Source of the DNA: Oreohelix idahoensis
Taxonomy: Eukaryota; Mollusca; Gastropoda; Stylommatophora; Oreohelicidae
Assembly (NCBI GenBank): GCA_024509875.1
Contig: JAMPIV010014832.1
Location: 844,911 to 908,910 of the forward strand
DNA length: 64,000 bases
Direction: 5' to 3'
Made by a program: the position numbers and the translations under genes. How positions within the stretch are numbered: the first letter of the stretch is position 1; the number at the start of each line of letters is the position of its first letter. This document shows, in pieces, positions 1-12,300 of this stretch. The notes beneath the pieces are model-generated. The model did not search any database, was not told the DNA's origin, and was given only the letters and a program-made list of their open reading frames with translations.

Positions 1-39
1 TCACAGTTACAAATCTTTAGAATTTACCCTTACCCTTCA

Positions 40-1035
40 CCCCTCCAAGGAGCACATGCCTTCAACAAACTTATGCTAAGTCTTAATGTCCCATGCCATC
101 AGCTTAAAGTCTTTTCATGTCTTCCTAATGCCTTTCAAGTCTGTCTCCAGTTCTCTTCTCCATGTGCTATTTGGTCTCCCTCTACCTATCTTACCTTGGG
201 AATTCCAGAACAATGACTGCCTCGTAATGTTATCAACAAAGTTGTTTGTTTGTTCAGTGCATATCCTGACTAACATTGAGCCTCTTCTTCTCATCTCATT
301 CCATTGGTACTTGTCTGGTTTGTGTCTTCAGTGCATATCCTGACTTCTTCTTCTTCTGTGTTCATCCTAAAAAGGACGTTTGTTACGTTGTGTTGCAGTT
401 TACAGCAAAGCCGCGATATCTGCGCCTTTCGGCCCGACACATCCATTTTCGGCATGGCATTTTTGGGACCGGGTTAGCCTTCCCTCTTCGATCCCTACTC
501 TCTCAGCCAGACTGCAGTGATGCAGCCTGTTTCCAGGACCACCACTTGGAGGTGGAGTAGGGTCTTGGTCAGCTCTGGTTCGCTGACCCTGACGCAAGCA
601 GTCAAGCTATGGGTCGCTTACTGCATTCCTCACTTTTGATGCTTCTTCAGTCCCAAAATATCCTGACTAACATTGAGCCTCTTCTTCTCATCTCATTCTA
701 TTGGTACTTGCCTGGTTTGTCTCTTCAGTTCGAATCACTTCAACCCTTCTGTTCTTTGCACAGCACCCATTTATGAAAGTCTGTGGCTTTTTGGTTGTTG
801 TTTATCGTGTTGTCCATGTTCTAGAACCATGCAATAGGACTCACTTGACATTTGATTTGAAGATTCTGATTTTTATGTTGTACTCACTTCTCTTGATCTC
901 CATAAATTTCCCATTGCAATTAAAAAAATTCTCTGGCCTTTTATATTCTTCTTTTGATGTCACTGTCTTCGCTCTAGCTTTATCTACATTGCTGCCAAGA
1001 TATATGCAGACTTGTCTTTATTTTTTGTTGAAGCT
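40..1035 (-). mobile_element. Decayed RTE-like LINE fragment (ORF2 C-terminal end)
   Basis: The minus strand shows a LINE C-terminal signature near 200-60 (GRGRPNSTWRRELETDLKG). Upstream, the stretch at about 1000-740 matches the remnant at 47280-47700 in nucleotide pattern (motifs for GNLWRS, KIRIFKSNVK, TTTKKPQTFINGC). It is full of stops and indels. A 74-bp segment is partly duplicated around the SINE insertion (258-333 and again from 334). Not functional. Confidence 0.6.
345..657 (-). mobile_element. SINE-like element with (GAA)n tail, copy 1
   Basis: About 313 bp, closely matching 61288-61604. Both begin on the plus strand with a CTT repeat followed by TTCATCCT-AAAAGGACGTT and end near CTTC-GTCCCAA. 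It is flanked by direct repeats ATATCCTGAC (335-344 and 658-667), so it inserted as a unit, into the old LINE fragment. Orientation is taken from the (GAA)n tail on the minus strand. No tRNA-like promoter boxes are obvious; the source RNA is unknown to me. Confidence 0.65.
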
Positions 1036-1339
1036 TTTTTGTGGCTTAAAATTTATTCACAAATGAGTAATCAGGTCCCATGTCCAGCCCTCCTTAGTTG
1101 CCTTTTAAGGCATGCAGGGTAAGTTACAGTGTTACTAATCGTTACTCCCTTTCAAACCCCAATAGCACACAGGTTAGCATATAGAAGTCATATGTAAAAT
1201 ACTAATTCTTGGCTGCTTCATCTCACTTGTTCATTGAGATTAATGAGTTTAATTCTCATATATACATATTTGTTTTTTTTAACATTTAGGGTTATATAAT
1301 ACATGCTCTAATCCTTGTTATTGGCTTCTCTTTCTACAG

Positions 1340-1561
1340 ATAAGTGTAAAGGCATTACTTGTGAGTTCAACGCCAAATGTGAGAATGGAATCTGTGTGTG
1401 CCCAGTGTTGTGCCCGACAGTTCATGAGCCAGTGTGTGGAACTGATGACAGGTCGTACATAAATGAGTGTGAGATGAGCAAGTACTCATGTGACCGGAGA
1501 GTGTTTATTGAAGTTGCCAAAACTGGCGAGTGTGAGGGAGGTCTGATATCTGGCTCAGGAG
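1340..1561 (+). CDS. AGRN: Agrin exon 1 of window: complete Kazal/follistatin-like module
   Basis: Acceptor TTTCTACAG and donor GAG|GTATGT frame a symmetric phase 1-1 exon of 222 bp. It encodes a follistatin-type EGF-like half ([13 protein letters not shown], then CVCPVLCP) followed by a Kazal core ([16 protein letters not shown]), ending GECEG. The last codons spell Leu-Ile-Ser-Gly-Ser-Gly, which with exon 2 make a likely glycosaminoglycan attachment site. The 8.7 kb intron that follows contains LINE copy A. Confidence 0.93.
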
Positions 1562-4500
1562 GTATGTGGATGATGTGCTTTTGTATGTTGTCTAGCACAG
1601 TGCTTGAGTACTATTTTTTCTCACATATAACTATCACAAAAATCACATCTTTATGTACCACCATGTTCTGAAAATACTGATAACATACATTCTCTTCTAG
1701 TTTCATTAGATTGTTTGCAAATTTTAATGCAAAGTGTGTATATTTACTTAAAACAATTTAAACAATGAGCTAATAAGAAAAATCGTTATGCCTGTAAATG
1801 AGAAATATGAGTACCTGTACTAAGTGAAATGGTAACTAATGGCTGTTATTCATGCCATATAAAGATTGTCTTACATATTATCTTTTAAAAGCATATTGTT
1901 TTGTAAGCCTTCTGATAACAGTATTTTTAAAAATGTGTTTACAACTTATAATTATTTCTAATATTTGAATGGTTTCAAAATATACAAAACTTGTTTTAAA
2001 ACTATATTTTTAAAACTATATTTTTTTCTAATAAAAATTTAAAAACAAAACAGTTTTCTAATACTTTCATTTACCACTTGCATCAAATGGCATGCAATCC
2101 ACTGGTAGTCAAGCACTGATCAATGTACATTTGTGTTGTCTGTTAATGAATCTTTATGTCTTTTAGCATCGTTTGTGAGTGCTGATTTTTGAATCTGAAA
2201 TGGCAGTGAACAGATACTGTTCAGTTATAAACTTCCTATTTTACTATAGCATTTGGGAAGAATATTGTGTTAGATCTTTTTTTCCCTGTCATATTTCTAA
2301 TAATTTTGTAACAGCTGCATATAGTCAGTGATAGCAGAATTACTTACCTGCTTACTTAGTCGTTCCTATTCTACCCTGAGGTATAGAGGTTTGCCAGAGA
2401 GAGCGCCATATTATCCTATCAGCTGTCTTCCTCCTGTCCTGGTTCCAATCTAGTCCTTGGTCCTTCAGAGATTGTCTAATGTTGTCCTCCCAGCGGACTC
2501 TGGGTCATCCTAGGGGCCTGAATCCCTGACTCTTAATTTCCCATACTTGTCATGGTAGTCGATGGTAGCAGAATTAAACATATTCAAAGCAACTATTGTA
2601 GCATTTTGAAAAGAGTGAATTCAACATAAAACACAATTTTTATGGTGTGCGTTATCCCCCAAATTAAATGTTTGCACATTGTAGTTAATGAGCTAATATC
2701 CTAAGTTTACTAATGGAAGTACCAACGGGCTGATCACCCGTTTGCCAGTCACTTTGATTACAAAAACAACAGCAAACGGATTGATTTGTCGTTGCCCTAA
2801 AGACGCCATTAGGCGTGATGGGAACAACGGCAAAGAAAATCTATTCGCTGTTGCCCTTAAGACGCCACTAGGGGTAATGGCCACTGACTGCTTTGCCGGT
2901 CGTTGGCTAAGGACGGAAGAAGAAGAAGAAGAAGACTAATGGAAGTACACATAATAACTGCTTTAATTTCTGAATATCAGCTATGAGCATTATCTGTTTT
3001 AGGAAAGTTTAACTCTTCCTGTACCAAGCAAAAAAAGTGTGTTTAGCCCAAAAAGAAATGGCCACCCTCATGTGTATTAATAGTGGTCTTTAGCAAAGAC
3101 ATTTTTGTGATGTTTATACACATAACTACCTTTGTGGTTATGTATAAAAATGTACGTAAATATATGTAGATCACTGATATGAATAATGTGTAATAGTTAA
3201 AACAAAATATAAAAAAAAAAGGATTGGTTATGCAAAGTAAAATCTTCTTCTTCTTCTTCTTGCGATCGCATCTTTGATGATTACACCGTCAGACGAGTTC
3301 TCATGATGAATTCGACTGTTGTTTGAAGTTCCTCTTTAACTCCATATAGCTTTGAGTTTAGTGTTGAGTCATTGGGCCAGTATATCTTTCTTAACTGGTC
3401 ATACAGAGGACAGTCCTGTAGAACATGCTCAGCAGTTTGTTCGTTTAATCCACATGTGCACAGTGGTGAAGCAGACAATCGTAGCTTGTGCATCTGTTTA
3501 TTCAGTTTGTTATGCCCTGTCCTGAGTCGAAAAATAGTTATCTGTCCCTGCCGGTCGAGAGTGTGATAGTCGTCTTTGGGTTGGTTCTGTTCTCTTCTGA
3601 TAGTCTGGATAGCTCTCTTTTTCTCAAAGTATGTGACTTCATTATCTTCTTGTTCACATTCTCCTCCTTTTTTGCAAGTTTATCTGCCTTTTCATTTTCC
3701 GGGTACACCACAATGAGATGGTACCCACTGAAGTATGGTTCTCTTTTTGGCAGCTACCTTGTTTAGTTCATTTCTCAGATGCGGGAGTTTACCACCCTTG
3801 AGAGCTTGCAGGACAGACAGTGCATCTGTGAGGATGACTACCTGGTGGCAGTCAGAGTTGGTGTTATAAATCATATTTGCAGCTTGCTCTAGAGCTTGAA
3901 CCTCAGCTGTATAGTTGGAACAGAATTTACCAGTGGGAATGTGCCTAGTCTCATAGTGGTTGTCAGGATATGAGATAAAGATACCGGCACCTCCATTCCT
4001 AACAGCATTAGTTGCTGATCCATCTGTATAGGCATGTATCCATGATTGATCGGGATAGCTTTCTTGGATCATACTCAATGTAGCAGTTCGTTTTTGCAGA
4101 TCATTATACTCACATCCACTTGTGAGACCACTGACTGATGTATTAATTTGGAGGGCACTGCTGGCCTGCTCCCATGGTACAGGGTATAGGGTGGGCTTCA
4201 GTGGTGTTGTCTTCATGGATAGGTCTTCTTGATGCTGTCTTATAAGTCTTTTCCCCCGATGCACAAAGCTGCTACGCTTTAGACGTCCCAATGCCAGATC
4301 ATCTAGTCTTGCCTTCATTGGTTGCATTGGCATACTGTTGTACTTTTCCATCTGGATCATGGTTTTTGTGTCTCTTCTATGGGACAATGTCTGTAATCCA
4401 GCAACCTTCTGCATCTCTGTTATTGGTGTAGTTTTCATGGCTCCTGTAATGAGCCTGAGAGCTTGATTTTGCACCTTGTCCAAAGACTGCAGATGTGAGT

Positions 4501-6337
4501 TAGCAGCTGATGACCATGCTGCTAAGCTAAACTCTAAGTGTGGTCTTATTACTCCATTATAAATCTTCTTTAGATTTCGTTCATTTGCTCCCCAGTTGGT
4601 ACCTGCTAATTTTCTGAGTATGCCTAGTCGTCTTCGGGCCTTTCCTTCTGCATTTTCAATATGCTTATTCCATGTAAGCCTTTGGTCAAATGTCACCCCA
4701 AGATAGGTGGGGTAGCTTTCTTCCTTGATCACGGTTGTCCCTAGGTGTATGTTAGCTGATTTGTCCTTGGGGGCGAGGGAGAACAGTGTTGTGGAGGTTT
4801 TGTCTGTGTTTATTGTGATAAGCCATTTCTCTGCCCATGACACTAGCATGTCTGCTGCCCGCTGCATTCTATAATTTGCTGTGGTGACATTTTCATCAGC
4901 GCACCAGAGTACTAGGTCATCTGCATATAAGGCAGCTTTAACTCCTGCAGGGAGATCTTTCACCAGGTCATTGATGTAAACAAGGAAGAGTGTTGGGGAA
5001 ATTACTCCTCCTTGAGGTACCCCCTGATGGAGAAACACTTTTCTGCTCTGCAGACCGTCAAGAGTGACTCTAGTTCTCCTGTTATGCAAGTATGACTGGA
5101 TCCATTTCATCATGTTGCCTTGGATTCCACTTCTCCTAAGTTTTGCAAGAAGGCCATCTTTCCACACCTTGTCAAAGGCCTGCTTGAAGTCGACCCAGAT
5201 CGTTAGGACCTTTTTCTTCTCCTGGAAGGCATCTTCTATTGCTTGAGACAAGTAAGTAACTTGGTCTTCTATACTGTAGCATTCTCTAAATCCAGCTTGT
5301 TCCGGCACCAGGATCTGCTCAGACTCTAAATACCATTTCAATCTGTGGTTGACTATTCGCTCCATAGTCTTCCCAACACAGCTTGTGAGACTGATTGGCC
5401 GGTAACTTGCAGCCTCGGTCTTACATTTCCCTTTCTTTAGTATGGGTATTGTGATGGCTTCTCTCCATACTTGGGGTACCGTTCCTTTCAACCAGCTGTG
5501 GTTGAATATCTCAAGCAGTTTTGTCTTTGCTGCTGAGCTCAGATTTACTAGCATTTCGTTGCTGATTTTGTCTGGGCCGGGTGACTTTTGAAACTTAAGC
5601 TTGGAAATAGCCTTCTGTAGTTCTCCTAGTGTGATGGGTTCCCTCATTGGGGCAGGAGTATCTGTCTGTCCCATGGTTGCCAGTATTTCTTTTCTTATCT
5701 CTCTCTGATGATCTATGTTAATGGGTAAGTTGCTTTCTGAACTGTATCTTCTAGCAAACAAGTCTGCAGCTTGTTTTCCTCTGAAAAGTTTGCCACCTTC
5801 ATCCAATGTGATAGTCTGCCTAGGTGAGGAACGCTCTTCATTTAGAGACTTGACTAATCTCCAAAGTTTCCTGCTGTCTTTCTCAAGGTTCAGCGATGCC
5901 GTTTCAGTTCTCCAGCTTTTCCGTTTTTTCTTCTAGCTTTGTTCTCTGAAACTCTGCTACAGCCTTTTTCCATTTGTTGTGAGTTTCAAGTGAAGGCTGA
6001 GACTCTGCGTCCTTTCTAGCCCTGTCCATAGCTTCCTGACGTTCTTGGAGTGTGCTGGACCAGTATGGTATGTAGTTACGCCGGCATCCTTTGGGAATGG
6101 TTTCTTTTGCAGCTTGTAGTATGCATCTGTTGAAGTCTTTTACCACTTCATTAATGTCTCTGTTCTGTACCTTGAGGGTAGACAGCAGCGTGTTCACCTG
6201 ATGCCTGAATAAACCCCAGTTGGCTTTTTTGTAGTTCCATCTTGTAATGGCTGGGCCTGTACTGAGAGTTGCACTCTGGACAGTAAGAAAGATTGGGCGT
6301 TGGTCGCTTCCCCCTAGTTGGTCTCCTACTTCTCTAC

Positions 6338-6372
<35 letters not shown>

Positions 6373-9300
6373 TCTTTAAGCGCCAAACACGGCGCATAAG
6401 GCAGAAACCAGTGCTCTCCAGGTTGTTCGTTGTGACGCCACTCCTCTTAGCTCTTGCACATTATTTAGGCCCAATCGTTCTTCCTTCTCTTATTATTGTT
6501 CTTCTGAGTGTTTCTTTTGGTCTTCCTTTTTTCCGCTTACCCTCAGGAACCCAAGTGAGCGCCTGTAGTGGTATTCTGTTGTTTTGCATTCGTAGGACAT
6601 GACCGATATATGACCATCGTCTTTTCCTTATATAGTCGGAGACATATTTCTGCCTAGAGTCTTCTCTTATTTGTCGATTAGTCTTGAATTCTTTCCAACT
6701 GATGTTCATGAGTTTTCTAAGACATTTGTTCTCGAATGTATTCAGCTTGTTCTCCAATGATTTTGTTATTTTCCAACTCTCACAGCCGTATGTTAACACT
6801 GAGATAACATTTGAATTAAACAGACGAAGCTTGGTATGTATATTCAATGATCGTAATTTCCAAATGTTAGATAATCTATTGAAGGCGCTAGCTGCCAAAG
6901 CAATTCTAGTATGGATTTCTCTTGTTGTGTCACCATCCTGAGTCATTTTTACTGCCTAAATAATTGAAACTTTCAACTTTCTGTAGTTTTTCCCCGTTCA
7001 AGATGATATCAAAGGTCTCGTTAGAAAAGTTCATAGCTTTAGTTTTAGAGGCATTTATTTGGAGACCAATTTTAACCGAGAGATGACACAAATTATTTAT
7101 TGCTTCTTGGGATTGTCTTGGTGTTGAACTTAAGAATGCTACATCATCTGCGAAATCCAGGTCCCCCAGGAATTTTCCATTTGTCCATTTTATACCCAAT
7201 CGTTCATTGTGGGTATAGTTTCTCATAACCCAATCAATAGCTAATCCAAAAAGTAGTGGTGACATAATACAGCCTTGTTTCACCCCTGTTTCTGGTGTGG
7301 AGAAGGCAAGATCTGGTGTTGAAGTTGTGTGCCATCCTCTGGAGTAGAAGGTAGGAGTATCTGTGGCATTATTGACTAGGATTAGGGAGTGATCATCTTG
7401 CCAAGTTTCAACCTCTTCACCTCTGTGATCCAGATGGTTATAGCCCCAGCTCTGGGAGTGGCTATTAAAGTCTCCAACTGCTATAAAGTTGGTGGCTGGT
7501 ACCTGTATAGAGCTGAGACTCAGGGGTTTGTTGTTTGGACAGTAATAGTTCAGGAGTTCTATTTCCATCTTGTCTACCTTTATCTGCAACAGCTGATATT
7601 CTGCTCCATCCATGAAGGTTTTCCTTTCGTGTGCAGGAATGTTATTCCTTACAAGAGTAAGTACTCCTCCTTTTCGTCTATCTTTTCTGTCGGATCTGAA
7701 GCATTGATATCCCATTATTTTAAAGGTTTGATCTGCTTTCAAGTGAGTCTCTTGGATACAGCAAACACTGACTTGCTTCTCATACAAGATGGTTTCCAGC
7801 TCTGTCTTTTTGCTGTATCCAGCCTGCTTGCTGTTCACTCCCTCTGCATTCCAGTGCATCATGACAAGTGGCACTCTGGGTTTCTCTTTTTCTGTTTTGT
7901 TTTGGTCAGTAGTTCTCCTCCGCCGTCTGCTGACTCCACAAGACGGTCTAGAGGGTCCTCCAGTAGCTGAGGGTGGGCTCTGTCGAGGCTCAGAGCCCGG
8001 CACTGCACCTGCCTGGTGGAGCTCCACAGGGCGAGCACCAGTACGAGATTTATTTGACGGTGTACTCTCCATAGAAAAAAAAAAGCGAGTTGCGTGATAC
8101 TGTGGTTTCCGGTGCGCCTTCTGGCCCAGTATCTATGACTTTAGCACCTGTTCAACGGGAGAGTGGGCTCATCCCTAATCTGTTTATGTTCCCAGTAGTA
8201 GACTATTCGCAAGCAGCCTGGGGGTGTCACTGCTCTGCGCGGACCTTGTTTACCGAGGCGGCGTCCGAGCTCGTATGGTGAAAATATGGTTGCGTTATCT
8301 TCAAAATAGCCCTGTCTTTTCCATGGCTTTTCTGCCATCCTGCAACTTTGAGTTAGGGAGTTCTGAGCTCCAGTCTCTTTCCCAGGCATTTTATCCTGAC
8401 CTGGCATGCATACAGAGGACCCCACTTCTGGTTCTAAGTTAGCAGTTGGGGATAGGTGGGGTGGCACACTGTGCATTCCCCGTCATCCAGGGGGCTCTCC
8501 AACTATGCAGAGCTTGCACAATGCTGTGCTCTGGTTCTGGGCTCACCCAAGGAATCCTCACGTCCTGCACAGAGCCACTTCCAGATACCCACCACCTGCC
8601 AACCCTCCATTGTAGGAATCTCCTGCATGCGGCCATCCAGTCAAGAGCCAGTATTAAGTCTGGTGCCCAAGTGATCCCCCCAAGCTCAGTGTGCAATGCT
8701 GGGTTCTCATCATGCTGCAACACAGGGGGGATTGTGATGCTCAGCCATCTCTCTCAACTCTGCACCGATAAGTGACATCGGGGACTTAACTGTGCCTCAG
8801 TACTGGGAGGCCCCGTTTCCGGGTACACCACACACAGCCAATTGAGGCAACGGTCGCCGTGGGCGTCAAAGTAAAATGAAACTTGAAAGAAAAACATGAG
8901 GGAATAGTAACGCAAAATTCTGAACTGACAAAGTTGTAGCACTTCCCTTCAGAATTTACTGAAATACTTTTCTCACTTGGTTTGAAATCCACCTGCAAAG
9001 TCTACCAGAGACAGTGGTTGTGGCCATTTTGAAGCTTTGAAAACGTGCACTGAAAAACTTCAAATTAACAATTAAAGACATCTACATCTTTGATCACTGG
9101 TCCACGTTTGAATACAAGGAAGTACTTTCCATCCAAAGTGGCATAATTTTACTGTTAAAATTGTAAACTAGCACCATAAATGAAACAAAACCAAAAAACT
9201 CTAAAATATCATTTACTGATTCTGAAAGAGCTCTGGTCAGAGCTGAATAAATGTTTACTGGGAGTTAAAGAGTTAAGAAATCAGACAGTCTTTAGGTAAT

Positions 9301-12300
9301 GTTACACCAAGTTCAGATACAAATGCAGCACATAATGAAGTACATTTTGTTTTGATTGTTTTCTATCATTTTTTTCTTTATTACCAGTTTGCTATTTCAT
9401 TTATGAATATTAATATTGGGCAGTGAATTTCGTTTTTGTCATTTGTATAATTGTTTGTGTTAAGGTCATTGCTTTATTAGATGTGCTGTAGTCTTCAAGA
9501 ATGTATGAGTATATTTTGATTTATTTGAATTGTATTCCTTATTGCTGTAGCAGACCACAACAGTGTTGTTTTATCTGTGCATTTTCGTTGCATGATTTTA
9601 AATTTTAATTTATCAAAAGATAAAAGTCATCCTCAGATCTGGTCTACTGCTAAAAGGTATTCTTTCTTCTTTCTCCCTTTTCGTTCTCTAAGGAATTTGA
9701 GACCATCACTGCTTGTGGCCTCCTTACGAGGAAGTCCCAAACACATAATGTCTTTTTGATGTGGTGGTTTTGTAGCAATTTATTTTACATGATAAAGTTG
9801 GCTAAAAAAGTAAATGCTAATATACATCTTTGTTTCTGTTAAGTATCTTTATTTTTGTTGACAAAAAAGAAATGATAATTGTTTGCTGAAGAGTAAGACT
9901 TATGACAGATTTAAGCACACTGTAAGGTGCAATATTTATACTGAAGAGTCTAGTCTTCTTTCACATTGATCTCAGCATAATATTTAATTTTTCAAAATGA
10001 TCTCTACTTATTGTGGTATTCTTCAAAATGATCTCACCATAATATGCTGTTTTTTTAAAACATCTTTATTTGTGTCGTTTTGAATATGTTTGTTCTATTG
10101 TAAGCTGTGAGTAGTTTTTTCTTTGCTGATGGGATTCCCACTTAAATTTTCTTTGCAAGTTCCTAGGTTTCAACAACAGTGATTCACATGTACATGTAGA
10201 GGGTAAATAGTAAATTTAAGCCTTGCAAGTAACAGGTAGGAAAAACTGTCTTCAGGCATGTAAACTATATTTAAAGTAATTGTACACTAAATGACCAAAG
10301 ATCTCTTTAGACGACATCAGCAGTGGTAATGATTGGACCACAGATGATGAAATGGAAGGCACGATTACTGCCACTGCTAACACTAGAGCATGTACCCAGG
10401 ATAACTGCATCAGATATGGTGGCACATGTGAACTAGCAGGTCTGCAGTACAAGTGTTCCTGCAAATTTAACTGTGAGGCTGTAAGGTAAGCCAAATCATA
10501 ATCTTAACTTTATGATACATTTTTGTTAAGAGCTAGGCTTAAATTTAATTCTGGCAGTAGATCTGGTATTTATATTCAATATCATCATCATCATTTTCTG
10601 TTGCGCTCCTTATGGAGCATGGAGCCACCACTGTAACTGGTCCCCCCCCCCCCCTTGCAGGAAGCGTGCACTGAGTACTCACTTGCTCTTACAGTAGTGG
10701 TTTATGTGGCAATTTGTTTGACATGATGAGGTTGCACAACCTCACATTAGTCACCTTGAGTAACATGCCCAGGGATACAACAGTCTTATTCTTTCTTTGG
10801 TTCTTCAGATGACCCCCCCCCCCCCTTCCCGGAACTACACGAGAACTATATACAACAGAATACTTGAAAATAGGTTGAACAGTAAGCATGTTGATATCTA
10901 GCCAGCAAATGCAAATCTGAAAAACAAGAAAGTGCCATATTCAGTTTGGTAAAGCATGAACAAGAATCAAACATAATTCCATGAAATTGATGTAGTTATA
11001 AGAAATAGCCCAAAGCATAAATCAGCAGTAGTGGATGTAATAAAATACAAGCGTGGTAAAATTTGAGCCACTTAGAATTGTTAATATAAAGAGTAGCTTT
11101 AGTAGAAGGAGAGTGGCAGAAGATAATATAATAATAACACGAAGCTGGAAAGAAGAAAGGAAACAAAAGAAGAGAGATTGTGGAACGTTATCATTTCACA
11201 TGCAGTAAAAAATGTATGCCAAGATACTTGAGAAGAAAATAACACCAAAAGTACAACCTTAAGTAATCAAGTTATACTTATTTTGCTTTTGTAAAGGGGA
11301 AAAAAATTTATTGATGCCTTTTTCACTCCAAGATAAGTTAGTTGCTTATCCTTTACAGGACATGGCAATCAACGCCAGCTTTTATTGGCTGTTTGTGATT
11401 TTTCTAGGCAATTTTTTTCATTCAGTAGTTTGCCATTTCTTTCTGAACGGTTAGGCACTTATACCATTGTTAAAAATCCACACAAAGCGATCTGCTACCA
11501 AACCGCCTGCAGCAGGTTTCGAACCTGGTATATCTGGATTATGAAACTGTGTTCATATCCATTAGGCCACAGACGCCGACCAGGTATCTGTGAAAAATCA
11601 GCACAGATTTTGTAGATCAGGAAAAAAATGCAGCACTAAAGGGTTGGAGGCCTGGGCCGCAATACACAGATATCAAAGGCAAGAAAGGTTGCAATTAATT
11701 TGGAAAATAATATGAAAATCAGTATCATTAATAACTGGTCTGAGGGCTCCCCCCTTCCCCCAATGACTCAATATCTAAGGCCTTTTTTTCCCTGTAGATA
11801 TTAGTTAAACTATATTTGAGGCCTTCCTGCACTGCCAGGTCTCTGTGGGCCTTATATGTGCCAGGTCTCTGTGGGCCTTATATGTGCCAGGTCTCTGTGG
11901 GCCTTATATGTGCCAGGTCTCTGTGGGCCTTATATGTGCCAGGTCTCTGTGGGCCTTATATGTGCCAGGTCTCTGTGGGCCTTATATGTGCCAGGTCTCT
12001 GTGGGCCTTATATGTGCCAGGTCTCTGTGGGCCTTATATGTGCCAGGTCTCTGTGGGCCTTATATGTGCCAGGTCTCTGTGGGCCTTATATGTGCCAGGT
12101 CTCTGTGGGCCTTATATGTGCCAGGTCTCTGTGGGCCTTATATGTGCCAGGTCTCTGTGGGCCTTATATGTGCCAGTTTAGAAGTTGTTGAAAATCAGAT
12201 GGAGCACAAAAATACAGTGAACAGAATTTAACAGATTGCACAAGTTGGAAAAGATTATAAAGAAGTGATGAGAAAGTGAAGCCACTAGCAAAATATGGTT

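Larger units (their letters stand above)
3244..8866 (-). mobile_element. Non-LTR retrotransposon with EN-RT-RNase H (I/Nimb-like), copy A
   Basis: Antisense to agrin. Reading from 8866 down: a 5' region without a recognised ORF (8073-8866), endonuclease (from 8072), reverse transcriptase, RNase H, and a 3' end at the CTT run (3244). It is flanked by an 11-bp target-site duplication CAAAGTAAAAT (3233-3243 and 8867-8877). It is nearly identical to copy B, which extends about 260 bp further at the 5' end, so copy A is slightly 5'-truncated. RNase H downstream of RT places it with I-group LINEs; the exact clade needs a tree. It is broken by frameshifts and by another LINE at 6342-7290. Confidence 0.92.

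Noticed and set aside
11500..11590. Functional tRNA-Arg gene
   Set aside because: D-arm and T-arm text are present but acceptor and anticodon stems do not form, and no terminator T run is in place.
11816..12231. Three long overlapping plus-strand ORFs in one place
   Set aside because: They are the 26-bp tandem repeat read in three frames, with no start context, splice support or domain.
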